A DNA stretch of 16,018 bases from contig CAZUCD010000084.1 in the NCBI GenBank assembly GCA_964618855.1, forward strand, positions 1 to 16,018, in the 5' to 3' direction. This document shows, piece by piece, positions 1 through 7,812 of the stretch. The stretch is from CAZUCD01 sp964618855 (GTDB taxonomy: Bacteria; Sumerlaeota; Sumerlaeia; SLMS01; JANRJK01). The number at the start of each line of letters is the position of its first letter. Within the stretch, counting starts at the first letter, position 1. The notes beneath the pieces were generated by a model that saw nothing but the letters and a program-made list of their open reading frames with translations, was not told the origin of the DNA and ran no database searches. Position numbers and translations under genes: made by a program.

Positions 1-185
1 AGCGCGACCGCTACGGCAGGCTCCTGTCCTACGTGATCGTCGACGGGACGAACATCAATGTGGAACTCGTCCGCTCGGGCTTCGCCGAGTACGACACGGA
101 CCATGGCAAATCCCGGCGCTACGACCACGACTTCACGCGCGCGCAGGAGACTGCCCAGCAGGAACGCAAGGGCATCTGGAAGTAG
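1..185 (+). CDS. Thermonuclease (SNase)-like protein, C-terminal fragment
   Basis: The gene enters from the left edge; only the last 60 codons are visible, read from base 3 to the TAG at 183-185. The peptide has the second half of the staphylococcal-nuclease fold: the DRYGRLLSYV segment, then NINVELVRSGFAEY, and the closing AQETAQQERKGIWK typical of TNase-like domains. The Arg in YGR (codon 18-20) aligns with the catalytic Arg87 of the S. aureus enzyme; the other catalytic residues lie outside the window. Family members are calcium-dependent nucleases, usually secreted or anchored, that cut DNA and RNA at phosphodiester bonds. The presence of a signal peptide or extra domains cannot be judged here. 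The gene ends 10 bp before the convergent pseudopilin gene ends, with no clear terminator between them. Confidence 0.85.
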   Translation, partial: RDRYGRLLSYVIVDGTNINVELVRSGFAEYDTDHGKSRRYDHDFTRAQETAQQERKGIWK

Positions 186-195
186 CGCGGCGCCG

Positions 196-786
196 CTACC
201 GCACCTTCTGCGACCGCACGATGTTGCCGAAGCTGATCGTCCCGTTCGTCGGGTCGTAGGGGATGAAGAACAGGATCCCCGCGCCGCCGCCGTAACGGTC
301 GGGGCCGTAGGAGAGCAGGAAGTAGGCGCCGTGGTTCTCGCGCAGCCACGGGATGTTTGCGGCCGGGTAGGCGTTGAACGCGCGCGAGAGGTAATCCAGC
401 GTCCTCAGGCAGCCGTAGGTGTACATCAGGCCGTCGGCGCGCAGCTCCATGTTTGTCATGAACGGGTCCGGAAGGTCGAACCGCGCGATGTAGGCCACGG
501 GCGTCGTCACCCACGGCCCCATGTTTCCGTAGATGGGGTCGTTGGTGCGTCCGAGCCCCGTGTACCTGTCGTTGTAGGGCGGGTCCCCCCAGGTGTTGCG
601 CGGGTACTGGTTGTGGTCCACCGCGTAGGACTCGGCGGCCGTGCGCATCGCATTGAAGTCGGCATAAACCCGCGTAACCTTGGCGCGCGTGGAGGCCGAC
701 TGGTAGTTCACGGCCGCCAACAGCGCCAGGATCGCGGCGATCAGCACCACCACGAGCAGCTCGACGAGCGTGAAGGCGCGCCGCAT
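196..786 (-). CDS. Type IV pilin-like (pseudopilin) protein, paralogue of the next gene
   Basis: This 196-residue protein starts with a class III prepilin signal: a four-residue leader (MRRA) followed by FTLVELLVVVLIAAIL, with Glu at mature position +5 and a hydrophobic helix over about residues 5-27. Such proteins are cut and N-methylated by the prepilin peptidase and inserted in the inner membrane before assembly into a pilus or type II secretion pseudopilus. The residue before the expected cut is Ala, not the usual Gly, which may slow processing. The soluble part shares a colinear core with the upstream gene (SYAVDHNQYPR, TTPVAYI, DPF, and a C-terminal YDPTNGT..GNIVRSQ). Its ATG is 4 bp after the stop of that gene, preceded by AGGCGG, so the two are probably translationally coupled. 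The substrate or exact machine is unknown. Confidence 0.9.
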   Translation of the reverse strand: MRRAFTLVELLVVVLIAAILALLAAVNYQSASTRAKVTRVYADFNAMRTAAESYAVDHNQYPRNTWGDPPYNDRYTGLGRTNDPIYGNMGPWVTTPVAYIARFDLPDPFMTNMELRADGLMYTYGCLRTLDYLSRAFNAYPAANIPWLRENHGAYFLLSYGPDRYGGGAGILFFIPYDPTNGTISFGNIVRSQKVR

Positions 787-790
787 CCGC

Positions 791-1393
791 CTACTTGTCG
801 AAGCGACGCTGCGAACGGATCACGTTGCCCGTGCTTGCCGTGCCGTTCGTCGGGTCGTACGCGACGTGGAATCCCGTGTCCGCGTCCCCCGTCCTTCCGT
901 CCGGACCCAGGGACAGCATGAACCAGGCGCCATAGTCGCTGTCGAACCTCGCGAGGCTGTCGGCGTCGTAGTTGCCGAACTGCGCGGAGAGGTACTGGGC
1001 GGTGCGCTGGTCGTGCCACGTGTAGATGATCGCGTCGAAGCGGATGTCCTTGCCGCGCGTGAAGGGGTCGAGCATGTCGAACTGGGATATGTAGGCCACG
1101 GGCGTGGTCAGGTTCGGGCCGAAGGTGCCGTAGATCGGCTCGTCCTGCCTGCCGTGTCCGGTGTACTTGTCCTGGTAGGGCGCGCCCCCCCAGGTCATGC
1201 GGGGGTAGCGGTTGTGGTCGACGGCGTACGCCTCCGCGGCGGTCCGCAGCGAGGCCAGGTCCGCCACCACCCGGCTGACCTTCGAGCGCGTCTGCGCCTC
1301 GAGGAAGTTCGGCAGGGCGATGGCCGCGAGGATCGCGAGCACGGCAACCACGACCAGCAGTTCGATCAGCGTGAATCCGTGCCCTGCGCGCAT
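791..1393 (-). CDS. Type IV pilin-like (pseudopilin) protein
   Basis: Starting at the ATG at 1393 this is a 200-residue protein; an in-frame TTG at 1414 is possible, but AGGTG (1398-1402) lies just before the ATG and the resulting leader MRAGHG is a normal prepilin leader. The processed N terminus FTLIELLVVVAVLAILAAIA has Glu at +5, so this is a substrate of the prepilin peptidase and the type IV pilus or type II secretion assembly line. The mature domain is a close paralogue of the downstream gene: AEAYAVDHNRYPRMTWGG, PIYG, TTPVAYI, DPF and YDPTNGT occur in the same order. It is probably the first gene of a two-gene unit, 92 bp downstream of the carbonic-anhydrase-like gene on the same strand. 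It could be a minor pilin, a pseudopilin or a surface-displayed helper; sequence alone does not decide. Confidence 0.9.
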   Translation of the reverse strand: MRAGHGFTLIELLVVVAVLAILAAIALPNFLEAQTRSKVSRVVADLASLRTAAEAYAVDHNRYPRMTWGGAPYQDKYTGHGRQDEPIYGTFGPNLTTPVAYISQFDMLDPFTRGKDIRFDAIIYTWHDQRTAQYLSAQFGNYDADSLARFDSDYGAWFMLSLGPDGRTGDADTGFHVAYDPTNGTASTGNVIRSQRRFDK

Positions 1394-1485
1394 CGTGCAC
1401 CTGCCGCCCGACAATATGCGACATTGAGCCTGCGCACCCCCGCACCCGGCAACCGATTTGTGCCCGTTCCCGTCGGTCGGTGCGC

Positions 1486-2010
1486 CTACCCCGACGTCTC
1501 GACGGCCCTACGGTGCCGGGCGCCGTTGGCGACGTAGTGCGCGGTGCCCCTGGCGAACCGCTCGGCCTCTTCGGCGCTGACCTCGCGCACCCGCTTTGCC
1601 GGGACGCCCAGCACCAGCGACTTCCCCTCGAAGGCCTTCCCCTCGGCGACGAGCGCCCCCGCCCCGACCACGCACTCCTCCCCGAGCGTCGCACCCGTGA
1701 GCACGATCGCGCCGATTCCGACGAGCGCACGATCCCCGACGGTGCAGCCGTGCACGCACGCCATGTGGCCGATCGTGACATCCGCGCCAATCAGCGCGGG
1801 GAACCCCCGGTCCGTGTGCACGACGGAGCCGTCCTGGACATTGGTCCGTGCGCCGATGCGAATCGGCTCGACGTCCCCCCGCAGGACGACGCCGTACCAG
1901 ATGCTCGCCCCCGGGCCGATCTCGACGTCCCCGATCACGTAGGCGTTGGGCGCAACCCAGGCGGTGGGGTCGATGCGCGGCGTTTTACCCTCAAGAGTCA
2001 GGATCGGCAT
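1486..2010 (-). CDS. Gamma-carbonic anhydrase family protein (left-handed beta-helix)
   Basis: With the start at the ATG at 2010 the protein has 174 residues, the usual size for the single-domain gamma-carbonic anhydrase/YrdA-like family, and opens as the family does (LEGKTPRIDPTAWVAPNAYVIGDVEIG). Hexapeptide repeats run from about residue 12 to 145. The three metal-binding His are present at residues 65, 82 and 87 (VVH, IGHMACVH), and Arg44, Asp46 and Gln59 match conserved active-site positions. It is expected to be a cytoplasmic homotrimer with a metal at each subunit interface. Many members of this small group have no proven carbonic anhydrase activity, so the reaction (CO2 hydration) is a family-based guess. 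An in-frame ATG at 2022 and a longer open frame to 2121 are less likely starts. It is divergent from the site-2 protease gene, with 98 bp between them. Confidence 0.9.
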   Translation of the reverse strand: MPILTLEGKTPRIDPTAWVAPNAYVIGDVEIGPGASIWYGVVLRGDVEPIRIGARTNVQDGSVVHTDRGFPALIGADVTIGHMACVHGCTVGDRALVGIGAIVLTGATLGEECVVGAGALVAEGKAFEGKSLVLGVPAKRVREVSAEEAERFARGTAHYVANGARHRRAVETSG

Positions 2011-2108
2011 GGCGGATTCCATTGTTCCGGCAGGATTCTTGCCCCAGAGACTTGGCACGGAGGCTCGCGCCGCGGGCCCGGTTGGACAATCGGCAATCGG
2101 TGGGCAGC

Positions 2109-3251
2109 GTGCAGGAATCATTTGGCATCCGCATCGGCAGGCTCCTTGGAATCGACCTCTACATCAGGCCGGCGTGGCTCTTTGTGCTGGGCTTCCTCGT
2201 GCTGGCCTTTGCGCGGCGCATCGAGGCCCTGGACGCATACTCGGCACTGAACGATGCGGCGGTCTGGATTGTCGCCGCCGCCGCCGCCCTCGGGCTGTAT
2301 GCTTCCGTGCTCGTCCACGAGTTCGGCCATGCCCTGACGGCGCGCGCGTTCGGCATCAGGACGGAGCGCATCAGCATCCACTTCTTCGGGGCGGCGACGT
2401 ACACCGCCCGCGAATCCGAGTCGCCGCGCGAGGAGTTTTGGATCGCCTTCGCGGGCCCACTGGCCTCGCTCGCCATGGCGGTGCTGTTCGGCCTCGTGGC
2501 GGCCGTGCTCTTCGCCGCCCCGGTCGAGGGGTCCCCATGGCTCTCTGACTTCATGGCCGTCGCGTGCACGATGAACCTGTTCCTGTTCGCGGTGAACCTC
2601 GCGCCGGGGCTTCCCCTGGACGGTGGCCGCATCCTGAGGGCGATCGTGTGGGGGAGCACGGGCGACTACCTGCGTGCGACCCGTGCGGCCGCATTGACGG
2701 GGCGCATGCTTGGCGCGCTGGCCATCGGACTTGCCGTCGTGGCCCTGTTCGCCCTGAACGCGGTGGACGCGGTCTTCGCCGCCCTGCTCGGGTACTTCCT
2801 GATCCGCATGGCCAAGGCCGCTGAAGTCCAGGCCGAGGTGCAGGCCGCGTTCGCGCACCTTGCCGTCCGCGACATGATGCGGCCGGTCGTCGCCGTCGTC
2901 CCCGCGGACATGGCGCTCTCCGAGGTCAGGTCCCAGTACATCGACCGTATGCCCCTGCAGCAGCTCTTCCCCGTCGTCCGCGAGGATACGCTCGTGGGCC
3001 TGCTCCACGCGGGGGCCGTCGCCGGCATCGAGCCCAGGCAACTCGATTGGACGCGCGCGTCGGAGCTTGCCTGGCCCGTGGACAGGGCCGAGACCATCGA
3101 GCCCGGCGCGAACCTCTACGACGCGTTCAAGCGCATGCTCCTGCGCGCCGAGTCCGTCCTCCCCGTGTTCGAAGGAAAGTGCCTCGTCGGCTTCCTCCGC
3201 CGCATCGACGTGGTGCATTACCTGAACGAGATGGGGCGCAGGGTTCCCTGA
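2109..3251 (+). CDS. Site-2 protease family protein (peptidase M50B) with C-terminal CBS domains
   Basis: Read from the GTG at 2109 (GGTGGG at 2099-2104 just upstream), the protein has 380 residues, the normal length for the Rip3/SpoIVFB-like CBS subgroup. The frame is open further upstream, but that part is antisense to the neighbouring gene and has no family match. Membrane segments are visible at about residues 22-36, 50-75, 112-138, 148-168, 196-218 and 220-235. The zinc site is HEFGH (70-74) in the third segment region, with NLAPGLPLDGG (163-173) supplying the third ligand, Asp171. Residues 250-370 form a CBS pair (DMMRPVVAVVP…LFPVV…LVGLL, then AESVLPVFEGKCLVGFLRRIDV). The family cuts substrates within the membrane, often anti-sigma factors or small membrane proteins; CBS domains usually sense adenine nucleotides. 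No substrate gene is evident nearby. Confidence 0.93.
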   Translation: MQESFGIRIGRLLGIDLYIRPAWLFVLGFLVLAFARRIEALDAYSALNDAAVWIVAAAAALGLYASVLVHEFGHALTARAFGIRTERISIHFFGAATYTARESESPREEFWIAFAGPLASLAMAVLFGLVAAVLFAAPVEGSPWLSDFMAVACTMNLFLFAVNLAPGLPLDGGRILRAIVWGSTGDYLRATRAAALTGRMLGALAIGLAVVALFALNAVDAVFAALLGYFLIRMAKAAEVQAEVQAAFAHLAVRDMMRPVVAVVPADMALSEVRSQYIDRMPLQQLFPVVREDTLVGLLHAGAVAGIEPRQLDWTRASELAWPVDRAETIEPGANLYDAFKRMLLRAESVLPVFEGKCLVGFLRRIDVVHYLNEMGRRVP

Positions 3252-3365
3252 GGGCGGGCTCCCCGGCCCGCAAACGCTTCACCACCTGCCGCCGCCAGTT
3301 TTTCATTCCGCCGCGCCGCCCGGCTGGCAGCATGCCCCTTCCCCGGGCCGGTCCCAAACCCAAAC

Positions 3366-5832
3366 ATGCCGAAGCTCCTCGTACACTACCACCGATCCGA
3401 CGCCCACTATCAGGACGCGAGCCTGTGGACCTGGGACCACAACGGGACCCACACTCCCACCCAGCAGGAGATTTTCGCGGAGTCCACGGACGCCTTCGGC
3501 GTGACGTTCGAGATCGAGACGGAGCGGTACGCCCTCGAACCCTCCCGCGCAGAGATCGGCTTCATCCCCAGGCTCGAGAGAAACTGGGACAAGAAGGACG
3601 ATCCCGAGCGCCGATGGACCCCTGCGTTCGGGTACGAGGTTTGGATCCGCGACGGCGAGGCTGCGATCTACACCGCGCCCCCGGACATATCCCCCCGGAT
3701 CCGAACCGCCTACCTCGATGCACCGACCGTGGTCACCTGCTGCTTCACGGCGCACGCCTCGCGCGCCAACGGCCTGAAGGGACCCGACGGCGTGCGCCTC
3801 GTGGGGCCCGAGGCCGAGNNNNNNNNNNGAGGTCATCCTCCTCAGGAACGTGCTGCACTCGAACGACTACGGCGCATCGTTCGAGTTTGATTCGCCCCCC
3901 GCATTCGAGGGGCGCCGCTGGGTGCTGCACGTCCCCGGCTTCAGACCGGCCGTGCTTAGGCCACGGGGAATCCTCTTCGACCCGGAACGGTACCTGACGC
4001 GTGCCCGGGCCGGCACCCGCTGCGAGGCAGCCCACACAGACTTCCAGCTCTTCATCCCCGGCGCGGACCGCGTGTCGGTGGTCCTGCACGACGTCCACAA
4101 GGGAGGCCCGACGGGGCGCGAGGAGCCCCTCGGCAATGCGGGCCGCGGCATGTGGACTGGCCGACTCCCGGGGGACCTCGACGGCAAGTTCTACATGGTC
4201 CGCATCAAGCACCCGCAGGACGAGCACCCGATAGATGTGCCGGACATCTGGGCCGCCAACACGACGGGCTGGGAGACGCGGCCGCGGCTCACAAACCTGC
4301 GCCGCACCGATCCCGATGGCTACCGACCCGTCGCGCGCCCGGAGTTCTCGGGCCGCCTCACGGACGCGGTCCTGTACGAGCTCCACGTCCGCGACTTCTC
4401 CATCGCGCCCAACTCCGGGATGCGCAACCGGGGGAAGTACCTCGCGTTCACGGAACGGGGCACCCACCTGCCGAATCATCCCGAGGTGTCCACAGGCGTG
4501 GACCACCTCGTGGACCTCGGCATCACTCATGTGCAGCTCCTCCCGATCCAGGACTACGAGGGGCACGAGGACCGCGGACACTACAACTGGGGATACATGA
4601 CGGCGAACTTCAACTCGCCGGAGGGGAGCTATGCGACGGTCCTCCACGACGACTCGCGCATCCGGGAGACCAAGCGCATGATAGCGGCCCTCCACGCGGC
4701 CGGGCTGCGCGTCGTCATGGACGTCGTGTACAACCATGTCTCGAATGGCGCGGCGTTCGAACTCACCGTGCCGGGCTACTACCTGCGCATACGCGACGAC
4801 GGGACGCGGTCCAACGGCGCGGGCGTCGGGAACGAGTTCCGAAGCGAGGCCCCCATGGCCCGCCGATTCATCGTCGATTCGCTCCGCTTCTGGGTCGAGG
4901 AGTACGGCGTGGACGGGTTCCGCTTCGACCTCCTCGGCCTCACAGACCATCGCACCGTGCACGAGATCCGGGACGAGATGCGCCGCATCGACCCGACCAT
5001 CGTCCTCTACGGCGAGCCTTGGGTCGCCGGGCCCACGATGCTCCATCCCATCAGCGACAAGTGGTCCCTGCGTGGCACGGGCGTGGGCGCCTTCAACGAC
5101 CACTTCCGCAATGCCCTGAAGGGGGAGCCGGACAACACGCACTGGGGCTACGTGCAGGGTGCGCACAACCGCGACGCCGTCGCGCGCGGCATAGCCGGCT
5201 CGATCGACGACTGGGCGCTCGAGCCCTGCGACTCCATCAACTATGCCGACTGCCACGACAACCTGACCCTGTGGGACAAGATCGCAGGCTCCGCCCCGCA
5301 GGAGTCCGAGACCGAGCGCATCAAGATGCACAATCTGGCGCTCGGCATTCTGGCGGTCAGCCAGGGCGCCCTCTTCATCCACGCGGGGCACGAGTTCGCG
5401 CGGTCCAAGGGCGGCAACCACAACAGCTACAACGCCTCCGACGAGGTGAACCGACTCGACTGGGCGCGCAAGGTCCGCTACCGCACGACGCACGAGTTCA
5501 CGCGCGGCATGATTGCGCTGCGCCGCGCCCACCCGGTCTTCCGCCTGCACTCCGCGTCGCAGGTGCGCGACCGCATCAACTTCCTGCACCTCTTCACCAA
5601 GAGCCCCCAGTGCATCGCCTTCACGATCGATGGCGAGGCCCTCCCCGGCGAATCCTGGCACCAGGCGCTCGTCCTTGTGAACCCGTACGGCCGCCCCCGG
5701 ACTTTCCCGCTGCCGCGCGGCAACTGGCGCGTCCACGCCCTCGGACTGCGCGCCGAACTCGAACCCTTCCGCACCGCCGAGGCAAACCTCCAGGTCCCCG
5801 GCAGGAGCATGGCGGTGCTGGCGAGGGGATAG
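3366..5832 (+). CDS. pulA: Type I pullulanase (CBM41-CBM48-GH13), interrupted by a sequence gap
   Basis: The N-terminal piece (3366-3818, 151 codons) begins LLVHYHRSDAHYQDASLWTW, the start of a CBM41/PUD starch-binding domain. The second piece is in another frame, from 3829 to the TAA-free end at TAG 5830-5832 (667 codons). It carries an N-terminal beta-sandwich (CBM48-like, about 3990-4340) and the GH13 barrel: region I DVVYNHV (4720-4740), nucleophile Asp in GFRFD (4927-4929), acid/base Glu in LYGEPW (5014-5016) and Asp in YADCHDN (5257-5259). The pullulanase motif YNWGY is at 4582-4596. The enzyme hydrolyses alpha-1,6 branch links of pullulan, starch or glycogen. No signal peptide is visible, so it is probably cytoplasmic and acts on glycogen or imported maltodextrin. 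The frame change coincides with the N run, so it is most likely an assembly artefact. No good ribosome-binding site precedes the ATG. Confidence 0.92.
3819..3828. other. Assembly gap (10 N) inside the pullulanase gene
   Basis: Ten undetermined bases separate two coding pieces that lie in different frames but belong to one protein. A run of exactly ten N is a usual scaffold placeholder, so the real gap size is unknown; it must differ from ten by an amount that restores the frame if the gene is intact. Confidence 0.98.
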
Positions 5833-5908
5833 GAATCAGGAAGCGGGCTTTCCCTTGACGAAATCGATGCCGACATCCCAAATCGCTGCCGTCGGTGCAG
5901 AATCAATC

Positions 5909-5913
5909 AGGAG
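5909..5913 (+). promoter_or_regulatory. Ribosome-binding site of the beta-propeller gene
   Basis: AGGAG lies 10 bases before the ATG at 5924 and decides that start over the in-frame ATG at 5855, because the shorter reading also begins with a plausible export signal. Confidence 0.7.
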
Positions 5914-5923
5914 CCCATTACTC

Positions 5924-7132
5924 ATGAAAGCGACAGATTCCAACCACATTCCCCCTTCATGGCTGCCTTCCCGAAACGCCCTGACCTCGATAGCTTTCTT
6001 AGCATTGTCCGCCCCATTGCAGGCTAGCAACATCCCTCAGACACCCAATCCGAGTACGTGGGTCACCAATGGCGTGGTCTACGCAGTAGCCTCGGATGGC
6101 GTAACAACGTACATTGGCGGCTCATTCTCGACCGTCGCTTCCAGTTCCGGGTCTCCGTCCTCGATCCGGATGAACATCGCAGCTTTGGATGCAGCGACCG
6201 GCGCGGTGCTTCCCTGGAATCCAGACGCGGATGGCGCAGTGTACGCCCTCTTGATCTCAGGCTCATCGATCTACGTCGGCGGCGACTTTTTGAACATCGG
6301 CTCGGATGGAAAGGCACGTCTCGCCAAGGTTGATAGAACGACAGGCATGGCGGTCGGCACATTCAACCCGCAGCCGAATGGGACCGTGTTTGACTTGGAC
6401 GAGGGTGCCGGACAGGTGTTTGCTTGCGGCGGCTTCACGATCATTGGAACGCACAATCGCAACTTCGTCGCTGGTCTCGACCCGAACTCGGGCGGCGCGA
6501 CGACTTTCAACTGCGGCGCAGATGCCGGTCCCATCTACGCCGTTGAGCACCACGGTGGGGCCGTTTATCTCGGAGGAGTCTTCACGGTACTGAGCGGAGT
6601 TGGGCGCCCTCACTTGGGAGCAGTGAACGATGTGACAGGCAACGCATTGAGTTGGAACCCGAATGCAGACGACACGGTGAGGACATTCTTCGTCAGCCCA
6701 GGGACCCCAAACATCCTTTACGTGGGCGGTGATTTCTCTCAAGTCGCTGGGGTCACGCGCAATCGATTGGCTGCGCTAGACATGAACATCGACACCTCGA
6801 ACGCGCTAGCCTGGGACCCGAATGCGCTAGGCGGGGTCGTGCGGTCCATGGTTGGTTTCGGTGGAACGGCCATCGTAGGCGGCAATTTCACGACGGTCGG
6901 CGGATTGTCCCGATCAGGACTGGCGCAGATTGACCTCACGACTTCGGCGACCATCAACTGGAACCCCAACCCCAATGGAGAGGTGAACTCCGTCGCCTTG
7001 TCCTTCGAGCCACCGACTTTCCCGACCTCGGTCTACGCGGGGGGAGCCTTCACAACCATGGGGGGAGGTCCACAACAGCACTTCGCAGAGTTCTCCCCGG
7101 TCACGACAGTCAGCAATTGGACTGAATACTGA
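5924..7132 (+). CDS. Secreted seven-repeat beta-propeller protein (DUF5122/delta-60-like)
   Basis: The 402-residue protein begins with a long but plausible Sec signal (charged/polar to about residue 19, hydrophobic LTSIAFLALSA, cut near LQA|S at 33-35). The rest is seven copies of a 48-54 residue unit starting near residues 50, 104, 153, 202, 250, 304 and 352. Each unit has a hydrophobic VYA-like strand, a [YI]xGGxF turn (for example residues 117-122 and 266-271), an AxLD strand and a closing WNPNAD-like segment. This is the pattern of DUF5122 beta-propellers; seven copies would close one seven-bladed ring. No enzyme motif, lipobox, PEP-CTERM or C-terminal sorting signal is visible, so it is probably periplasmic or released, with an unknown ligand. 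Codon use and GC are lower than in the flanks (58% G+C by hand count for 6061-6120, against 67% for 4381-4440), which hints at recent transfer or relaxed selection. Confidence 0.87.
   Translation: MKATDSNHIPPSWLPSRNALTSIAFLALSAPLQASNIPQTPNPSTWVTNGVVYAVASDGVTTYIGGSFSTVASSSGSPSSIRMNIAALDAATGAVLPWNPDADGAVYALLISGSSIYVGGDFLNIGSDGKARLAKVDRTTGMAVGTFNPQPNGTVFDLDEGAGQVFACGGFTIIGTHNRNFVAGLDPNSGGATTFNCGADAGPIYAVEHHGGAVYLGGVFTVLSGVGRPHLGAVNDVTGNALSWNPNADDTVRTFFVSPGTPNILYVGGDFSQVAGVTRNRLAALDMNIDTSNALAWDPNALGGVVRSMVGFGGTAIVGGNFTTVGGLSRSGLAQIDLTTSATINWNPNPNGEVNSVALSFEPPTFPTSVYAGGAFTTMGGGPQQHFAEFSPVTTVSNWTEY
6071..7129 (+). repeat. Seven in-frame repeats encoding propeller blades
   Basis: The repeats are visible in protein, not as strict DNA repeats. 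Their spacing is 54, 49, 49, 48, 54 and 48 residues, and each holds a GGxF core (the third copy reads ACGGFT). The DNA of the copies has diverged strongly, so duplication is old even if the gene moved recently. Confidence 0.8.
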
Positions 7133-7392
7133 TGCGTCAAAGAGGATCGCGGCGAAGTGTCTTGCCATTTGCGCTCAGGTCGCGACGTCATCAGGTGAGA
7201 GCATTTGTTTCGGTTGTTGAGGCCGGGGATGCCCGTGTGGACGCGTTCCTGCCTCAAGGCCGGAACGTGGCCGCCCATCAGGCCGGTGGCGGCTCGCAAC
7301 GCGATGGGTCTGGCCCGCAGCTCTCCCCTCCCTCTTCTAGTCCTGGGTGGGTAGGAACGGCGCCGTTGGCACACTTTTCCGTCCGGTAGCCA
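7133..7392. other. Intergenic stretch with an inverted repeat, no supported gene
   Basis: This 260-bp stretch separates the propeller from the response regulator. The plus strand is open through most of it, but the translation looks like no known family and starts directly at the preceding stop, so I do not call a gene. It holds a 7-bp inverted repeat, TTGAGGC (7217-7223) and GCCTCAA (7251-7257), enclosing a small CGGG/CCCG hairpin (7224-7235). There is no T-run, so it is not a standard terminator. No promoter could be supported. Confidence 0.5.
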
Positions 7393-7812
7393 ATGCCCCG
7401 CCCCCTTGTCCTCATCATCGACGACGACCGCGAGGTCCGCGCACTCGAACGCCTCGCCCTGAAGCTCCTCTACAACGTCGAGGAGGCCGAGGATGGCGTC
7501 ACTGGCTGGGAGCGCATACGCGCGCTCATGCCCATGGTCGTCGTCACCGACATGGGGATGCCCGGCATCAACGGGCTCGATCTGTCCCGCTTGATCAAGG
7601 AGACGCCTGAGACCGCGCATATCGCTGTCATCATCGTCACGGGTGCCACGAAGGGGGAGGAACTCCCCGACGGGTTCTGGAAGCATGGCACCCTTGCCGA
7701 TGACTTCATCCAGAAGCCCTTCGACGCATCACGTCTCGTCGGCGCGGTTCAGGCCCAGGTCGAGCGCATCGTCGGCTTCAAGCCGCTTCCTCCCGGGCGC
7801 GGGGAGTACTGA
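7393..7812 (+). CDS. Stand-alone response regulator receiver domain (CheY-like)
   Basis: The 139-residue protein is one receiver domain with no output domain. The acidic pocket is D10-D12 in LVLIIDDDREVR, the phospho-acceptor is Asp53 in VVVTDMGMPGING, the switch Thr is Thr83 in VIIVTGAT, and the conserved Lys is Lys108 in FIQKPFD. Members pass a phosphoryl signal from a histidine kinase to a partner protein, for example a motor, a kinase or an enzyme. The loop after beta-4 (residues 84-104) is slightly long and includes GFWKHGTLADD. No kinase lies next to it, so its partner is unknown; pilus or motility control is only a guess from the pil operon 2.4 kb downstream. The start is the only ATG that keeps the whole first strand, but no clear ribosome-binding site precedes it. 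Confidence 0.9.
   Translation: MPRPLVLIIDDDREVRALERLALKLLYNVEEAEDGVTGWERIRALMPMVVVTDMGMPGINGLDLSRLIKETPETAHIAVIIVTGATKGEELPDGFWKHGTLADDFIQKPFDASRLVGAVQAQVERIVGFKPLPPGRGEY

Noticed and set aside
3254..3271. Hairpin GCGGGC/GCCCGC right after the site-2 protease gene as a terminator
   Set aside because: The stem is only six pairs and is followed by AAACGC with no T tract; similar stems are common in this GC-rich DNA.
3745..5736. Very long open frame on the minus strand (about 660 codons) antisense to the pullulanase
   Set aside because: It mirrors a strongly conserved GH13 gene and is His/Val/Arg-rich low-complexity, as expected from codon bias in high-GC DNA; no family resemblance.
5836..6033. 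Small minus-strand open frame (65 codons) over the start of the propeller gene
   Set aside because: It overlaps the signal peptide region of a well-supported gene and shows no recognisable sequence or ribosome-binding site.
7365..7383. Sigma-54-like promoter (TTGGCACACTTTTCC) before the response regulator
   Set aside because: The GG element is present but the -12 element is CC/CG, not GC, and the site would leave only a few bases of leader.
7132..7389. Small plus-strand open frame (85 codons) between the propeller and the response regulator
   Set aside because: The ATG overlaps the preceding stop but no ribosome-binding site suited to it is seen, and the product is Arg/Gly/Ser/Pro-rich without any motif.
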